Source: Bacteroidia bacterium
GTDB taxonomy: Bacteria; Bacteroidota; Bacteroidia; 2-12-FULL-35-15
Direction of reading: 5' to 3'
Assembly: GCA_030654175.1 (NCBI GenBank)
Contig: JAURXZ010000042.1
Location: forward strand, 124,001-188,000
DNA length: 64,000 bases
Numbering within the stretch: position 1 is the first letter of the stretch; the number at the start of each line of letters is the position of its first letter. The notes beneath the pieces are model-generated. The model saw only the letters and a list, made by a program, of their open reading frames with translations, searched no databases and was not told where the DNA came from. Made by a program: the position numbers and the translations under genes. Positions 29,451 to 37,223 of the stretch are shown here, one piece after another.

Positions 29451-29485
29451 AATTCCCTGAACAAATTTTTGTTCAGGGAATTTTT
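29451..29485 (+). terminator. Terminator of the act-cox operon
   Basis: AATTCCCTGAACAAA (29451-29465) pairs with its complement and is followed by five T. It is flanked by a further imperfect inverted pair (ATTCAAGAATCAAGATT upstream, CATCTTGATTCTTGAATC downstream). Confidence 0.88.
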
Positions 29486-29578
29486 ATTTAACCCATGTTT
29501 TCCTTGAATCTTACATCTTGATTCTTGAATCTCCTTTCATTGCCTCATTTCTTGAATCAATATAGCTATCTTTGTGCC

Positions 29579-30247
29579 GTGCATAAACGCCTTAAAATAT
29601 TTTTATTTGTTCTGTTCTGCTGCTCATCCCTTCAAACAATAGCACAACCAACTCTTGATACCATTAGAGGCTGCCTGAAACAAAAACCACAATTGTTTGG
29701 CAAACTTGACTCCCGTAATTCTTTTATCAGCAACAGCCGGGCAAAAATTTTCGGTGTAAAAATTGGCTTGAACTATGGGAACCGCCTTCATTTTGGGATA
29801 GGCTATAATCAACTCTCCAAACCGGCAAAGGGATTCAATAAACAGGTGTATTACAGAAATTCAAATAATATGGCCGACAGTGTAACAGCACAGCTTAAAC
29901 TATATTATTTTTCTACCCATGTAGAGTATATTTATTATCAAAATCAACAATGGAGATTAAGTATTCCATTGCAGCTTGGCTTTGGCAAAACATATTATCA
30001 ATACCTGTTGTTTGGAAAAAAGAAGGAAGCGGAACGTACTTTTGTTTTTATTTACGAGCCGGCAGTTTCTGTAGAATATAAATTCGCACGTTGGGCTGGA
30101 GTGGGTGCTGATATTGGCTTTAGATTTATGGTAACGGATTACAGGCGACTCAATCAAAAATTTAATTCACCAACCTATGCCTTCAAACTATTGATCTATT
30201 ATAACGAAATATATAAATCAATTTCAAAAAAGGTAAAAGGCACATAA
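29579..30247 (+). CDS. Predicted outer membrane beta-barrel protein
   Basis: The frame is open from 29525, but a -7 box TATCTTTG at 29567-29574 lies inside it, so the start must be downstream. A GTG at 29579 gives a good signal peptide (IFLFVLFCCSSLQTIAQ). The mature part alternates residues in strands (IGLNYGNRLHFGIGYN, GVGADIGFRFMVTDY) and ends in a barrel-like C terminus. It stands alone between the oxidase operon and a convergent gene. Function unknown. Confidence 0.68.
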   Translation: MHKRLKIFLFVLFCCSSLQTIAQPTLDTIRGCLKQKPQLFGKLDSRNSFISNSRAKIFGVKIGLNYGNRLHFGIGYNQLSKPAKGFNKQVYYRNSNNMADSVTAQLKLYYFSTHVEYIYYQNQQWRLSIPLQLGFGKTYYQYLLFGKKKEAERTFVFIYEPAVSVEYKFARWAGVGADIGFRFMVTDYRRLNQKFNSPTYAFKLLIYYNEIYKSISKKVKGT

Positions 30248-30280
30248 CAACTCAGGGATAGGCTGTTCAATTGAAATAAT

Positions 30281-30637
30281 CTATTCTTCGTGGTCAGAAT
30301 CCCAGGCAAAAAATAATTCTTTTAAATATTTATTTTCTTCAGTAGTAATTTTTTTATCTGCTTTTACCATCATTACAGCCAACTTCAAAAAATCATTGCG
30401 CTCTTTTTCAGTGGAATCTTCGTAAAAATCATTCATCGAATTGTTAAAATGCAAAAAATAATCCTCTTTTGGCAATGCGCTTAATTCAGCCACTTCCCTA
30501 TCCAAATCAACTCTAAAGGGAAAAGCACTTTTTAAATAATTAACAATTACTTTACCCTCTGGTTTTGCAAATTCCCCATCTACCTCCGAAAGTATCATTA
30601 ACATGTGATACCCTGCCATTACTTTGTTCTTTTTCAT
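30281..30637 (-). CDS. TerB-like helical protein
   Basis: The 118-residue protein is alpha-helical with the TerB/DjlA-N pattern: an acidic start ILSEVDGEFAKPEG near residue 15 and the repeat LAVMMVKADKKITTEENKYL near 85. TerB-like domains bind metals and appear in stress-response proteins. It is a single gene in the chromosomal flank. The match is by pattern only. Confidence 0.62.
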   Translation of the reverse strand: MKKNKVMAGYHMLMILSEVDGEFAKPEGKVIVNYLKSAFPFRVDLDREVAELSALPKEDYFLHFNNSMNDFYEDSTEKERNDFLKLAVMMVKADKKITTEENKYLKELFFAWDSDHEE

Positions 30638-30732
30638 AATTCTTACAATATTAAAGCATAAATATACATACTCTGAACAATTGAACTCAAAAAAGATAAA
30701 AAAATTAATATAAATGATTTTAATAAAAATTC

Positions 30733-30762
30733 TTTGCAGAACTAAAAAAATACTTACTTTTG
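30733..30762 (+). promoter_or_regulatory. Promoter of the tRNA locus
   Basis: TTTG at 30733-30736 and TACTTTTG at 30755-30762 with an 18-bp spacer match the Bacteroidota promoter consensus well. It directs transcription through the tRNA-like remnant into tRNA-Gly. Confidence 0.7.
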
Positions 30763-30778
30763 CAAACCAAATTATGAG

Positions 30779-30830
30779 AATTAACTCAGATCGGTAGAGT
30801 GTTCCGAATTTATCCGGAAGGTGCCATTTG
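30779..30830 (+). pseudogene. tRNA-like remnant
   Basis: After the promoter comes AACTCAGATCGGTAGAGT, which reads as a D arm, then TTCCG...CGGAA as an anticodon stem with an 8-base loop, and then an AT-rich stretch that lacks a T arm (no GTTCGAAxC). It looks like a decayed tRNA placed in front of tRNA-Gly. It could also be a chance likeness. Confidence 0.4.
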
Positions 30831-30847
30831 ATTAATAGTAATAATAT

Positions 30848-30923
30848 GCGAAAGTAGCTCAGTTGGTAGAGCGCGACCTTGCCAAGGTCGAGGTCGCGAG
30901 TTCGAACCTCGTCTTTCGCTCCA
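30848..30923 (+). tRNA. tRNA-Gly (GCC)
   Basis: The acceptor arm GCGAAAG pairs with CTTTCGC (30913-30919). The D arm is GCTCAGTTGGTAGAGC, the anticodon loop CTTGCCAAG gives GCC (glycine), and the T arm holds GAGTTCGAACCTC. The discriminator T and an encoded CCA (30921-30923) follow. Confidence 0.95.
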
Positions 30924-30930
30924 AAAAGTG

Positions 30931-30959
30931 ATCCCTCTTATTTGAGAGGGATTTTTTTT
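30931..30959 (+). terminator. Terminator between the tRNAs
   Basis: ATCCCTC (30931-30937) and GAGGGAT (30945-30951) form a stem that is followed by eight T. It lies just after tRNA-Gly. Confidence 0.75.
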
Positions 30960-30971
30960 GAATGCCGGAAT

Positions 30972-31056
30972 GCCCAGGTGGTGGAATTGGTAGACACGCA
31001 GGACTTAAAATCCTGTAATCATTGCGATTGTATCGGTTCAAGTCCGATCCCGGGTA
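30972..31056 (+). tRNA. tRNA-Leu (UAA)
   Basis: The acceptor arm GCCCAGG pairs with CCCGGGT (one A-C mismatch). The D region GGTGGAATTGGTAGACAC is leucine-like. The loop CTTAAAA carries the anticodon TAA, there is a long variable arm, and the T arm is ATCGGTTCAAGTCCGAT. No CCA is encoded (CTA follows). The 3' half is also read in reverse as the end of the serine recombinase gene. Confidence 0.93.
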
Positions 31057-32626
31057 CTAAACGGGACTTTTCAACAAAATTTTGAGAAGTCCCGTTTTCA
31101 TTTTCGCTCCAATCCTTTGATAATCCTGAGATTAGAGAGAATACACAATTAACTTCTGTGGTTCGATAATGCTCAATTTTTGCATCATAACCCAAACCGG
31201 CAGGAAACATAGTGTTTTGTAACATCTGTTTTTGGTAGAAGTCACCACAATCCCACATTTTAGTGAGGTTACAAGCCATTTTGCAGGTGTAATTTATGAG
31301 ATCTTTTGGGTTCGATAAATTTTGTTCCAATTTTGCCAACTCTTCGGAAATGGCTTTAATCTTCTTTTCCATTTCCTCGCCAAACTCGGTATAAACATCC
31401 AAACTTACCTGACCTAAAGCATGTCTTTTGCGAAGTACTTTGAACTCTTCCTCTGCTGAATGCAATTGCAAGGAAAGCCCCTTTTTATCGCTTGTGTTGC
31501 TTTCGGTCAGGTTTTCCCAAGTGTAGCCTAGTTGTGCCTTTAAAGGCTCTAAATAGGCAGGGTTTACCTCGTATTGGGACAATAGTTCCTGAAACTTAGA
31601 ATGCATAATCTTGACGCTTCTATTGACGTGTATGCCAATCTTGTTGACTTTATAGTAATAAAGCCCTTTCTTTCTTACAAGATAACCCGTAAATGGAACA
31701 CCTGTTTCAGCATCTTTTACAAATACCCGTAGTGGTAGATTGTCATTTACTTTGTTGCACTTGAAGCCTTCCGTTTTTTTAAGCTCATTAACCCTGAAAA
31801 ATAATTCCTCGCTGATAAGAGCGGGATGTTTTCCTTTGGCTAATTCGCCATTTAGAAGGTTGTGCGAAAGATACCCGCAGTAAAAAGGATTTCTAAAAGT
31901 GTCAGTCAAGGTTTGCTTTGGTAGTTTCATCCCATAGGCAGCTAACTTTTCTACGATTTGATCGTAGGTCATTCCATTAGCACGCCATTCAAATGCTTGC
32001 CGAACCAACTCTCCTTGTTCATTGATAATGATGGTTTGCTTTTCTGCTCCTTTTACATAACTGTAACCTTTTGGAGCTACACCAATCCATTCACCACGCA
32101 ATAATTTTTCACGCATCCCGTCAATGGTTTTTTGCCTTCGCAAATCATTGTCGTACTTGCTAAAAATAAACTGGATGTTTTGTTGTAAAGCTCCAGCGTG
32201 AGAATTGGTATCTATTGGCTGTGTAACCGCCATAATATTTACGCCAACCTTTTTTAACTCACTGGCAATATAAATGGCACTGTCTCCGGTTCTGCTAAAC
32301 CTATCCAAACTGTAAACAAGAATGTAAGTTATTTCTTCTTTACTCGCTTTTACAAATTTTAGCATTCGGTTGAACTCTTTACGCTCGTCACTTTTTGCAC
32401 TTTCATAAGTTCCACCAAAATAACCTTTGATGTTGAGTTTGTTTTTAATTGCGTACTCCTCGCAATATTTTTTTTGCCATTCAAGACTTTGGTTTGTGTC
32501 CATCTGCTCTTTTGAGCTTACACGAGTGTAGATGACACAATTTAGTACCTCAGTTATAGTGGTATCCGCTTGTTTGCCTTTTGCAAATTTATTAAGCAGC
32601 AAGGCGTTGTTGTTGTTCTGTTTCAT
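31019..32626 (-). CDS. Large serine recombinase (resolvase/recombinase family)
   Basis: The 535-residue protein has an N-terminal serine resolvase domain (about 30-170) with YTRVSSKEQ (likely nucleophile Ser37) and YSLDRFSRTGD. A recombinase DNA-binding domain follows (about 185-290, RGEWIGVAPKGYSYVKG). The zinc-ribbon stage has lost its Cys residues: FVKDAETGVPFTGY replaces the usual CPxCG form. A coiled coil runs near 375-425. The last dozen codons (VPGIGLEPIQSQ) are the reverse reading of tRNA-Leu. This suggests the element inserted at the tRNA 3' end and took its recombinase tail from it. Confidence 0.88.
   Translation of the reverse strand: MKQNNNNALLLNKFAKGKQADTTITEVLNCVIYTRVSSKEQMDTNQSLEWQKKYCEEYAIKNKLNIKGYFGGTYESAKSDERKEFNRMLKFVKASKEEITYILVYSLDRFSRTGDSAIYIASELKKVGVNIMAVTQPIDTNSHAGALQQNIQFIFSKYDNDLRRQKTIDGMREKLLRGEWIGVAPKGYSYVKGAEKQTIIINEQGELVRQAFEWRANGMTYDQIVEKLAAYGMKLPKQTLTDTFRNPFYCGYLSHNLLNGELAKGKHPALISEELFFRVNELKKTEGFKCNKVNDNLPLRVFVKDAETGVPFTGYLVRKKGLYYYKVNKIGIHVNRSVKIMHSKFQELLSQYEVNPAYLEPLKAQLGYTWENLTESNTSDKKGLSLQLHSAEEEFKVLRKRHALGQVSLDVYTEFGEEMEKKIKAISEELAKLEQNLSNPKDLINYTCKMACNLTKMWDCGDFYQKQMLQNTMFPAGLGYDAKIEHYRTTEVNCVFSLISGLSKDWSENENGTSQNFVEKSRLVPGIGLEPIQSQ
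31062..31098. terminator. Bidirectional hairpin after tRNA-Leu
   Basis: CGGGACTTTTCAA (31062-31074) pairs with TTGAGAAGTCCCG (31082-31094), followed by TTTTC on the plus strand. It can end the tRNA transcript; on the minus strand it lies inside the recombinase tail. Confidence 0.7.
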
Positions 32627-32807
32627 GTTCTTCTGTTTGTTTTAAATGTTTTACATTTTCACTCTTCTCTTTCATGAACAGTTCGTAAAGAAGAATAGAT
32701 AAGCTTTCTAATGATTTGATAGCCTGCTCTGCTGCTTCTTCCGTAAAATTTTCAAAGCCCGGATAAGCCTTTAGTTCTTCTATGCTCAGTTTTTTATGTT
32801 TTTTCAT
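32592..32807 (-). CDS. Small protein overlapping the recombinase start
   Basis: The 71-residue protein begins MKKHKKLSIEELKAYPGFEN and has a helical, charged body. Its end overlaps the recombinase start by 35 bp, so it is probably translated from the same transcript. It could be a regulator or a directionality partner of the recombinase, but no motif proves this. Confidence 0.55.
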   Translation of the reverse strand: MKKHKKLSIEELKAYPGFENFTEEAAEQAIKSLESLSILLYELFMKEKSENVKHLKQTEEHETEQQQRLAA

Positions 32808-32958
32808 TTTTCACCTCCCAGCATGTCAAAGAACTCTTGTACCCAATAAAACTGGGTGTTAATGTCTAAGATAATCAAATCTTTCCACACACAAAAGTTC
32901 TTTTTTTAACAGCCCAAATAGGCTGTAAATACTGCTATTTTCTTGTTTATAAATTTGT

Positions 32959-33642
32959 TTATTCAAAATCTAATTGACTGAACTTTGCTTTTCTAAAGAA
33001 TTGGGCAAGCTCATACCTAACAGCTATTACTTCTATTTTATCCTGTTCTTTCATGCTAAATTTTATTTGTTCTACTTTTTGTGCTTTAATGCAAAGAGTC
33101 CTTAATTTATAATGGACATTTTCCATGGTGCTCCTATAAGGAAATAATTCTGGTAGATTTTGGTAATGTCTGGATTTGCGAACCTGAGTAAAGGCATTGC
33201 ATAATTCCATTAAATCACTAATCTGCGTGAACTTTGCCTCAGAAAACAGTAACAAGCATTCCAGCAAACAACGCAGTCTTAAACCAACCCAATAAGTATG
33301 AATATCCTCTTGAGTATTTATGCAGGTATTGAGAGCTAACAGTTTTTTATCATCATTAATACGGTCTTGAATCAAGTTCAATATTCTGCTTCCATACGGT
33401 TCATACGTTTGTTCTTCTTTGGATGCTAATATTTTTTCTTGTTTGAATGGAGAAAGCTTATCCTCTGTTAAAGTTGCTGTTGCATTTAAAGTTGTGGGTA
33501 TATCTCCTTCCATCTCCATAACTTTCGGTTTCGTTGCTTTTCGCGCCATATAAGCCATCTGCCTGCAAGAACGGGAACAATAGACTGAGTCAATCCGCTT
33601 TACAGTAAATGTTTTTTTACAATGTTGGCATTCTTTTTCCAT
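32959..33642 (-). CDS. Zinc-finger protein of mobile-element type
   Basis: The first 30 residues hold a treble-clef-like zinc finger, CQHCKKTF...VYCSRSCRQ, of a kind found at the start of short Bacteroidota proteins. The remaining about 190 residues are helical with no recognisable domain. It is followed at a 1-bp gap by another small gene on the same strand, so it is part of a run of element genes. Function unknown. Confidence 0.6.
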   Translation of the reverse strand: MEKECQHCKKTFTVKRIDSVYCSRSCRQMAYMARKATKPKVMEMEGDIPTTLNATATLTEDKLSPFKQEKILASKEEQTYEPYGSRILNLIQDRINDDKKLLALNTCINTQEDIHTYWVGLRLRCLLECLLLFSEAKFTQISDLMELCNAFTQVRKSRHYQNLPELFPYRSTMENVHYKLRTLCIKAQKVEQIKFSMKEQDKIEVIAVRYELAQFFRKAKFSQLDFE

Positions 33643-33643
33643 G

Positions 33644-33904
33644 TTAATCTTTCCAGTTTAGTTCTTCGGTTTCCGAGTAGCGGTATTCATTATACTCGTC
33701 TATGATACTTTGTATATTATGTAATACTTTTTGATGTTTAAACACATTTTCATTGAGATAAAGAGATACCTTAACTATTCCTCTACTCTCCAATACATCA
33801 GCGACTTCGTGACGGATGTTTTCTTTTACAATTATGGTCAACACATCCAATAAAATGTCCGTAGGGATTTTAAGGCATTCTTCCTTTGTATTTCTTGGTT
33901 TCAT
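33644..33904 (-). CDS. Small hypothetical protein of the element
   Basis: The 86-residue protein is helical and acidic (EYNEYRYSETEELN near the end) with no known motif. It lies between two other element genes with gaps of 1-3 bp and is likely part of one operon. Confidence 0.5.
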   Translation of the reverse strand: MKPRNTKEECLKIPTDILLDVLTIIVKENIRHEVADVLESRGIVKVSLYLNENVFKHQKVLHNIQSIIDEYNEYRYSETEELNWKD

Positions 33905-33907
33905 TGT

Positions 33908-34273
33908 TTAAAGTCTTAAATGAGTTGGCTTACTTGCTTTACTTGAGTTAAAAGGCTTACGTTTAATATTAAACAGTTTATCATCCTGCTCATTATCGTC
34001 ATCATCATCATTTTCATCGTCATGTTCCTTGTAAATGGTTCTTTTGGTTTTGCGTTTATTTTGAATTAACTCTTCCAAAGCTTCTATCCGTTCACTTTGT
34101 TCGTTAATTAACTTCGTCTGTAACTCCATCTTTTCCTGCAAGGGTTTAATGAATAACATATACTCAGCTCCCATTGTACCCAAGCCCGTTAGCAAATGCA
34201 TAACCCATTCAGGAATATTAGGCGTTGCATTATTAGGTGGTGGGCTTTGATTATTTTCCTTTTTCGTTTCCAT
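33908..34273 (-). CDS. Hypothetical protein with acidic low-complexity stretch
   Basis: The 121-residue protein has a predicted short helix (PEWVMHLLTGLGTMGAEYML), then a coiled coil (LINEQSERIEALEELIQ) and a run of Asp/Glu residues (DENDDDDDNEQDD). It ends basic. It overlaps the next gene upstream by one base. Function unknown; the helix could insert in the membrane. Confidence 0.5.
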   Translation of the reverse strand: METKKENNQSPPPNNATPNIPEWVMHLLTGLGTMGAEYMLFIKPLQEKMELQTKLINEQSERIEALEELIQNKRKTKRTIYKEHDDENDDDDDNEQDDKLFNIKRKPFNSSKASKPTHLRL

Positions 34274-34659
34274 CAGTTTTTTGATTTGTTTATGTTTTCG
34301 ACTATACCATTAGTTGAAAGTTTTTTATCGGCATATTTTTCTTGTAATTTTTCAAGAGCTATTTCTGCTTCTTGGCCAAAAGCTTTTAAAAACTTTAATA
34401 TCAAAGGCATAAATAAGGCAGCTGCATCTTCAATAAAATTGATAAGAAGTTGAAGGTCCTCAACAACTGGCTGCTGCTCATCTGTGTAAGAGAGTTGTAA
34501 AACAGTGTTTCCTTTTTGATCTTTTCCTAACTCTAAATAGGTGATCTTGTTTTCGATTAAGATTTGTAGCACTGTTTCGTGCGTTGCATTATTTGTGCTA
34601 ATCATGGTTGTTCTAGTTGTTGTTTCCATACTTGTCGTTTTTTTGCTTGTTGTTGTCAT
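34273..34659 (-). CDS. Hypothetical protein, Thr-rich start
   Basis: The 128-residue frame begins with a Thr/Lys/Ser-rich stretch of about 25 residues that looks non-native, so the true start may be internal (MISTNNATHE, at 34602). The rest is helical with a hydrophobic segment FIEDAAALFMPLILKFLKAF. It is coupled to the gene downstream by a one-base overlap. No function is evident. Confidence 0.45.
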   Translation of the reverse strand: MTTTSKKTTSMETTTRTTMISTNNATHETVLQILIENKITYLELGKDQKGNTVLQLSYTDEQQPVVEDLQLLINFIEDAAALFMPLILKFLKAFGQEAEIALEKLQEKYADKKLSTNGIVENINKSKN

Positions 34660-35037
34660 ATTGATTTTTTAGTTTAACAACACAAAGGTAGAGGCGGAAT
34701 TAGGGCATGGACTAAGCCTATGGGGTATACCCATTTGCATAAGACTTTGATAATCAACGGTGAAATTTTGATGTTGTTTTTAAAAAGAAATGTCAAAAAT
34801 GTATTGCGGGATTATTCCGGGAGGAATTAAAAACGGAGTAGTAAATAATTTGAATTGATGGGTAAATCCAAGAAATTGGATTTCAATTGACGGATAACTT
34901 AAAGCAATGACAGATAATTTTCTACCAATTGACGCATGGTAAAAATCAATTGATGCTTTTTTAATAAAATATTGACGGATAATTAAAGCCAATGACGGCT
35001 TTTTGACGGATAAATGCAGTAAAATGGATGGATATAA
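34660..35037. other. Non-coding region of the element carrying direct repeats
   Basis: There is no convincing gene in this stretch. A weak 70-codon frame on the minus strand (34780-34992) runs across the repeats and is rejected. The right half holds the TTGACGGATAA cluster; the left half is plain AT-rich DNA with the start region of the upstream operon. Confidence 0.6.
34885..35014. repeat. Iteron-like direct repeat cluster (TTGACGGATAA)
   Basis: TTGACGGATAA occurs exactly at 34887-34897, 34972-34982 and 35003-35013. Related copies are AATGACAGATAA (34906-34917), CAATTGACGCATGG (34926-34939), CAATTGATGC (34947-34956) and AATGACGG (34991-34998), all in the same direction. The stem AAAGCC...GGCTTT at 34985-35002 could act as a weak terminator. 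Such a cluster could be an origin, a transfer site or an operator region of the element. Confidence 0.6.
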
Positions 35038-35862
35038 CTACTTCTTAGCGTTTTTCTTATCGCTTTCAGCAGTTTTTAAGTCTTTATTAATTAGATCAAC
35101 AATGCTTTGTAGGTCTAATTTCTCGAAATAAGGGCGGATATGCTTTAAATCTTTGACAAGCTGTGAAGGACTATCAAAATTAGGTAGCTTTTTGTATTTC
35201 TTATAGATACTTGAGTTTTGCAAGTTGGTAAATTTCTTTCCCAAAAGCATATGCGCCAGTTGTGTCATATCGCTAACAGAGTTACTTCCTCTTGCTTGGA
35301 TTTCAAATCCTGCTTTTAAGAGGTAATGCAATGCTAATAGTTGTTGCATCTCTGTACTTTCTTTGTCATTTTCTTCTCTTGAATCACTTTCAGTATCTGA
35401 AAATTGTGGTTCACGATCCAAATACAGAAAGTGAAGTTCTCCATCTAAAAAATTACGCATAGAAGTGGTGAGTTCGTAAATATCTTGCTCGATTAAATCT
35501 TCGTTGCTTTCTAGTTGATTGTATTCTTCTGCTGTGTAATAGTTCTTTATGCTTAAAATGCGGTTGAAATCAAAGTAATTATCAAAACGTTTGTTGGCAA
35601 ATGGTTTAAATAGTTTGCCATATTTTTTTAGTAGCTGTTGTTGTCTATCTGAGTAGCCTCTGTATATACTTTCTTCATTATTGGTTTTATAGTATTCTGC
35701 TATTTCTTTAAAAATTTGTTGTAAATGTTCAATTAATTCTATCTTTTGTTCTGTATCATAATGGGTTAAAACTTCTGTAATCTCCTTTAATGCTATATCT
35801 GATAAGTAAACACCTTTTCGAGGTTTGCGTTCTTTTGAATCTTTGTCTTCGGATTTAGGCAT
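35038..35862 (-). CDS. Hypothetical mobile-element protein
   Basis: The 274-residue product is charged and helical throughout, with a basic start (KDSKERKPRKGVYLSD). Near residue 205 there is a segment MTQLAHMLLGKKFTNLQNSSIYKKYKKLPN. It has no known motif. It stands directly beside the iteron-like cluster and 130 bp from the tyrosine recombinase gene, so it could be a DNA-binding or replication-type protein of the element. This is inference from position only. Confidence 0.5.
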   Translation of the reverse strand: MPKSEDKDSKERKPRKGVYLSDIALKEITEVLTHYDTEQKIELIEHLQQIFKEIAEYYKTNNEESIYRGYSDRQQQLLKKYGKLFKPFANKRFDNYFDFNRILSIKNYYTAEEYNQLESNEDLIEQDIYELTTSMRNFLDGELHFLYLDREPQFSDTESDSREENDKESTEMQQLLALHYLLKAGFEIQARGSNSVSDMTQLAHMLLGKKFTNLQNSSIYKKYKKLPNFDSPSQLVKDLKHIRPYFEKLDLQSIVDLINKDLKTAESDKKNAKK

Positions 35863-35992
35863 GGTATAAAATTAAAAAATAAAACGACTATTACAGTTCT
35901 AAATAGAACTTTAAAATTAATTATACATTCCGTTTTAATTACAAATATGCATTCCTTTACAACTAATTATAAATTGGGATATAATACCAAGT

Positions 35993-37072
35993 TTACATAT
36001 TATCTAATGGACTTCTAACATTTTGAACTTCTTTTTTACCAATCTGTGCATAAATCATGGTTGTTTTCATATCGCTATGGCCCAATAGTTTTTGAATAAA
36101 AGCCATATCCGTGCCATACTCTAACAAATGTGTGGCATAACTGTGCCTTAAACTGTGAATGCCAACGGGTTTGTTAATTTTAGCTAATCGCATTCCGTTT
36201 TTAAAAACAGCTTGTACACTCCGTATTGAGTATTGTCCGCCGTATTGCCCTTCAAACAAAAAATGTTTGGGTTGGTAGGTTTTGTAATAGCTACGAAGTA
36301 ATGTTAAAACCGATTCGGGTAAGTTAACATACCTATCGCTTTTACCTTTTGAGTTTTCGATAAGTACTTGCATGCGTTTACTATCAATATCGGATATTTT
36401 TAGATGCACGATTTCGCTTACCCGTAAACCCATTCCATAGCATAATTGAAGCATTAATTTATGTTTGCTGTTGCTTGTAACATCAAACAATTTTTGAATG
36501 TCCTTTGTGCTTAGTACTTTTGGCAATTTACTTTTTGATTTAGGGCGTGGGATTTCGATAAAAAATTTATCTTTTAAGAGTACTTGTTCAAAGTAAAATT
36601 TTAGTGCATTTAATCTACTATGCAAATGTGCTTCGGAAAGTTTGAGTTCATTTACACAATAGAGCATGTATGATTTTAACCGGTCGGGTGTTAGTGTGTC
36701 AACTGGATGATTTTTGAGCATGACTAAAAGTTGAGAAAACTCGCCTAAATAAACTTTTGCTGTATTAGTACTGTATGCTTTTAGTTTTAGTTGATTTTCC
36801 ATACTTTGCAAAGCGGGTTGATTGATAGGATGTATTTTGTGTAATATAGTTTCAGAAGGTTCTTTAAGAGCAAGCCCCACTTGTTTTCGTATTTCCTTAC
36901 TATCGGTAATATACCAACACTTATTTGTATTGCTCCAACGGCAAAAGGGATATTGCTTTTTAAGTGCAGCTAATACAATATCGTTTTTAGGGAATTTACA
37001 CCATATAACCTGTTTATCTTTGTGTTTACCAGTTAAAAAGTCAATTTCATTTTTTAAATCAACACTGCGCAT
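35993..37072 (-). CDS. Tyrosine recombinase, candidate integrase of the cassette array
   Basis: The 359-residue protein has a catalytic domain with Arg217 (GLRVSE), Lys243 or Lys245 (SKGKSDR), His306 and Arg309 (HSLRH), His332 (LGHSD) and nucleophile Tyr341 (TTMIYAQI), and it ends in VRSPLDNM. The Arg217-His306 spacing (89 residues) is like XerD (96) and lacks the extra segment of IntI1 (131). The core-binding domain is at about 91-175. An N-terminal extension (1-85) has FCRWSNTNKCWYI. It diverges from the array and is 150 bp from the first core site, as an integron integrase is. Confidence 0.9.
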   Translation of the reverse strand: MRSVDLKNEIDFLTGKHKDKQVIWCKFPKNDIVLAALKKQYPFCRWSNTNKCWYITDSKEIRKQVGLALKEPSETILHKIHPINQPALQSMENQLKLKAYSTNTAKVYLGEFSQLLVMLKNHPVDTLTPDRLKSYMLYCVNELKLSEAHLHSRLNALKFYFEQVLLKDKFFIEIPRPKSKSKLPKVLSTKDIQKLFDVTSNSKHKLMLQLCYGMGLRVSEIVHLKISDIDSKRMQVLIENSKGKSDRYVNLPESVLTLLRSYYKTYQPKHFLFEGQYGGQYSIRSVQAVFKNGMRLAKINKPVGIHSLRHSYATHLLEYGTDMAFIQKLLGHSDMKTTMIYAQIGKKEVQNVRSPLDNM

Positions 37073-37122
37073 AATGTATATTTTTTAGAAGTACTAATGT
37101 ATAAATATTTGTAATGCGCAGT
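37064..37122. promoter_or_regulatory. Inverted repeat around the integrase start codon
   Basis: ACTGCGCATAA (37064-37074) and TAATGCGCAGT (37112-37122) are inverted copies with one mismatch. One arm includes the integrase ATG (37070-37072). Two direct copies of TAATGTATA (37072-37080, 37095-37103) lie in the same space. This could be an operator, an integrase-binding (attI) region or a leader hairpin that hides the start codon. Confidence 0.5.
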
Positions 37123-37223
37123 ACGTATTTTATGTATTTATATTTTGTTTAGTTTGATAATCAATAGTTTGTGCAATTTTGCTTATTCGTGCTTTATTTT
37201 GTATTATTGCGTATAATATAGAG

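Noticed and set aside
34780-34992. 70-codon frame over the iteron cluster
   Set aside because: The frame follows from direct repeats without stops; composition and start are unconvincing.
31019-37072. Integrative conjugative element
   Set aside because: No relaxase, coupling protein or mating-pair genes can be recognised in this stretch, so only an integrated element with unknown spread can be claimed.
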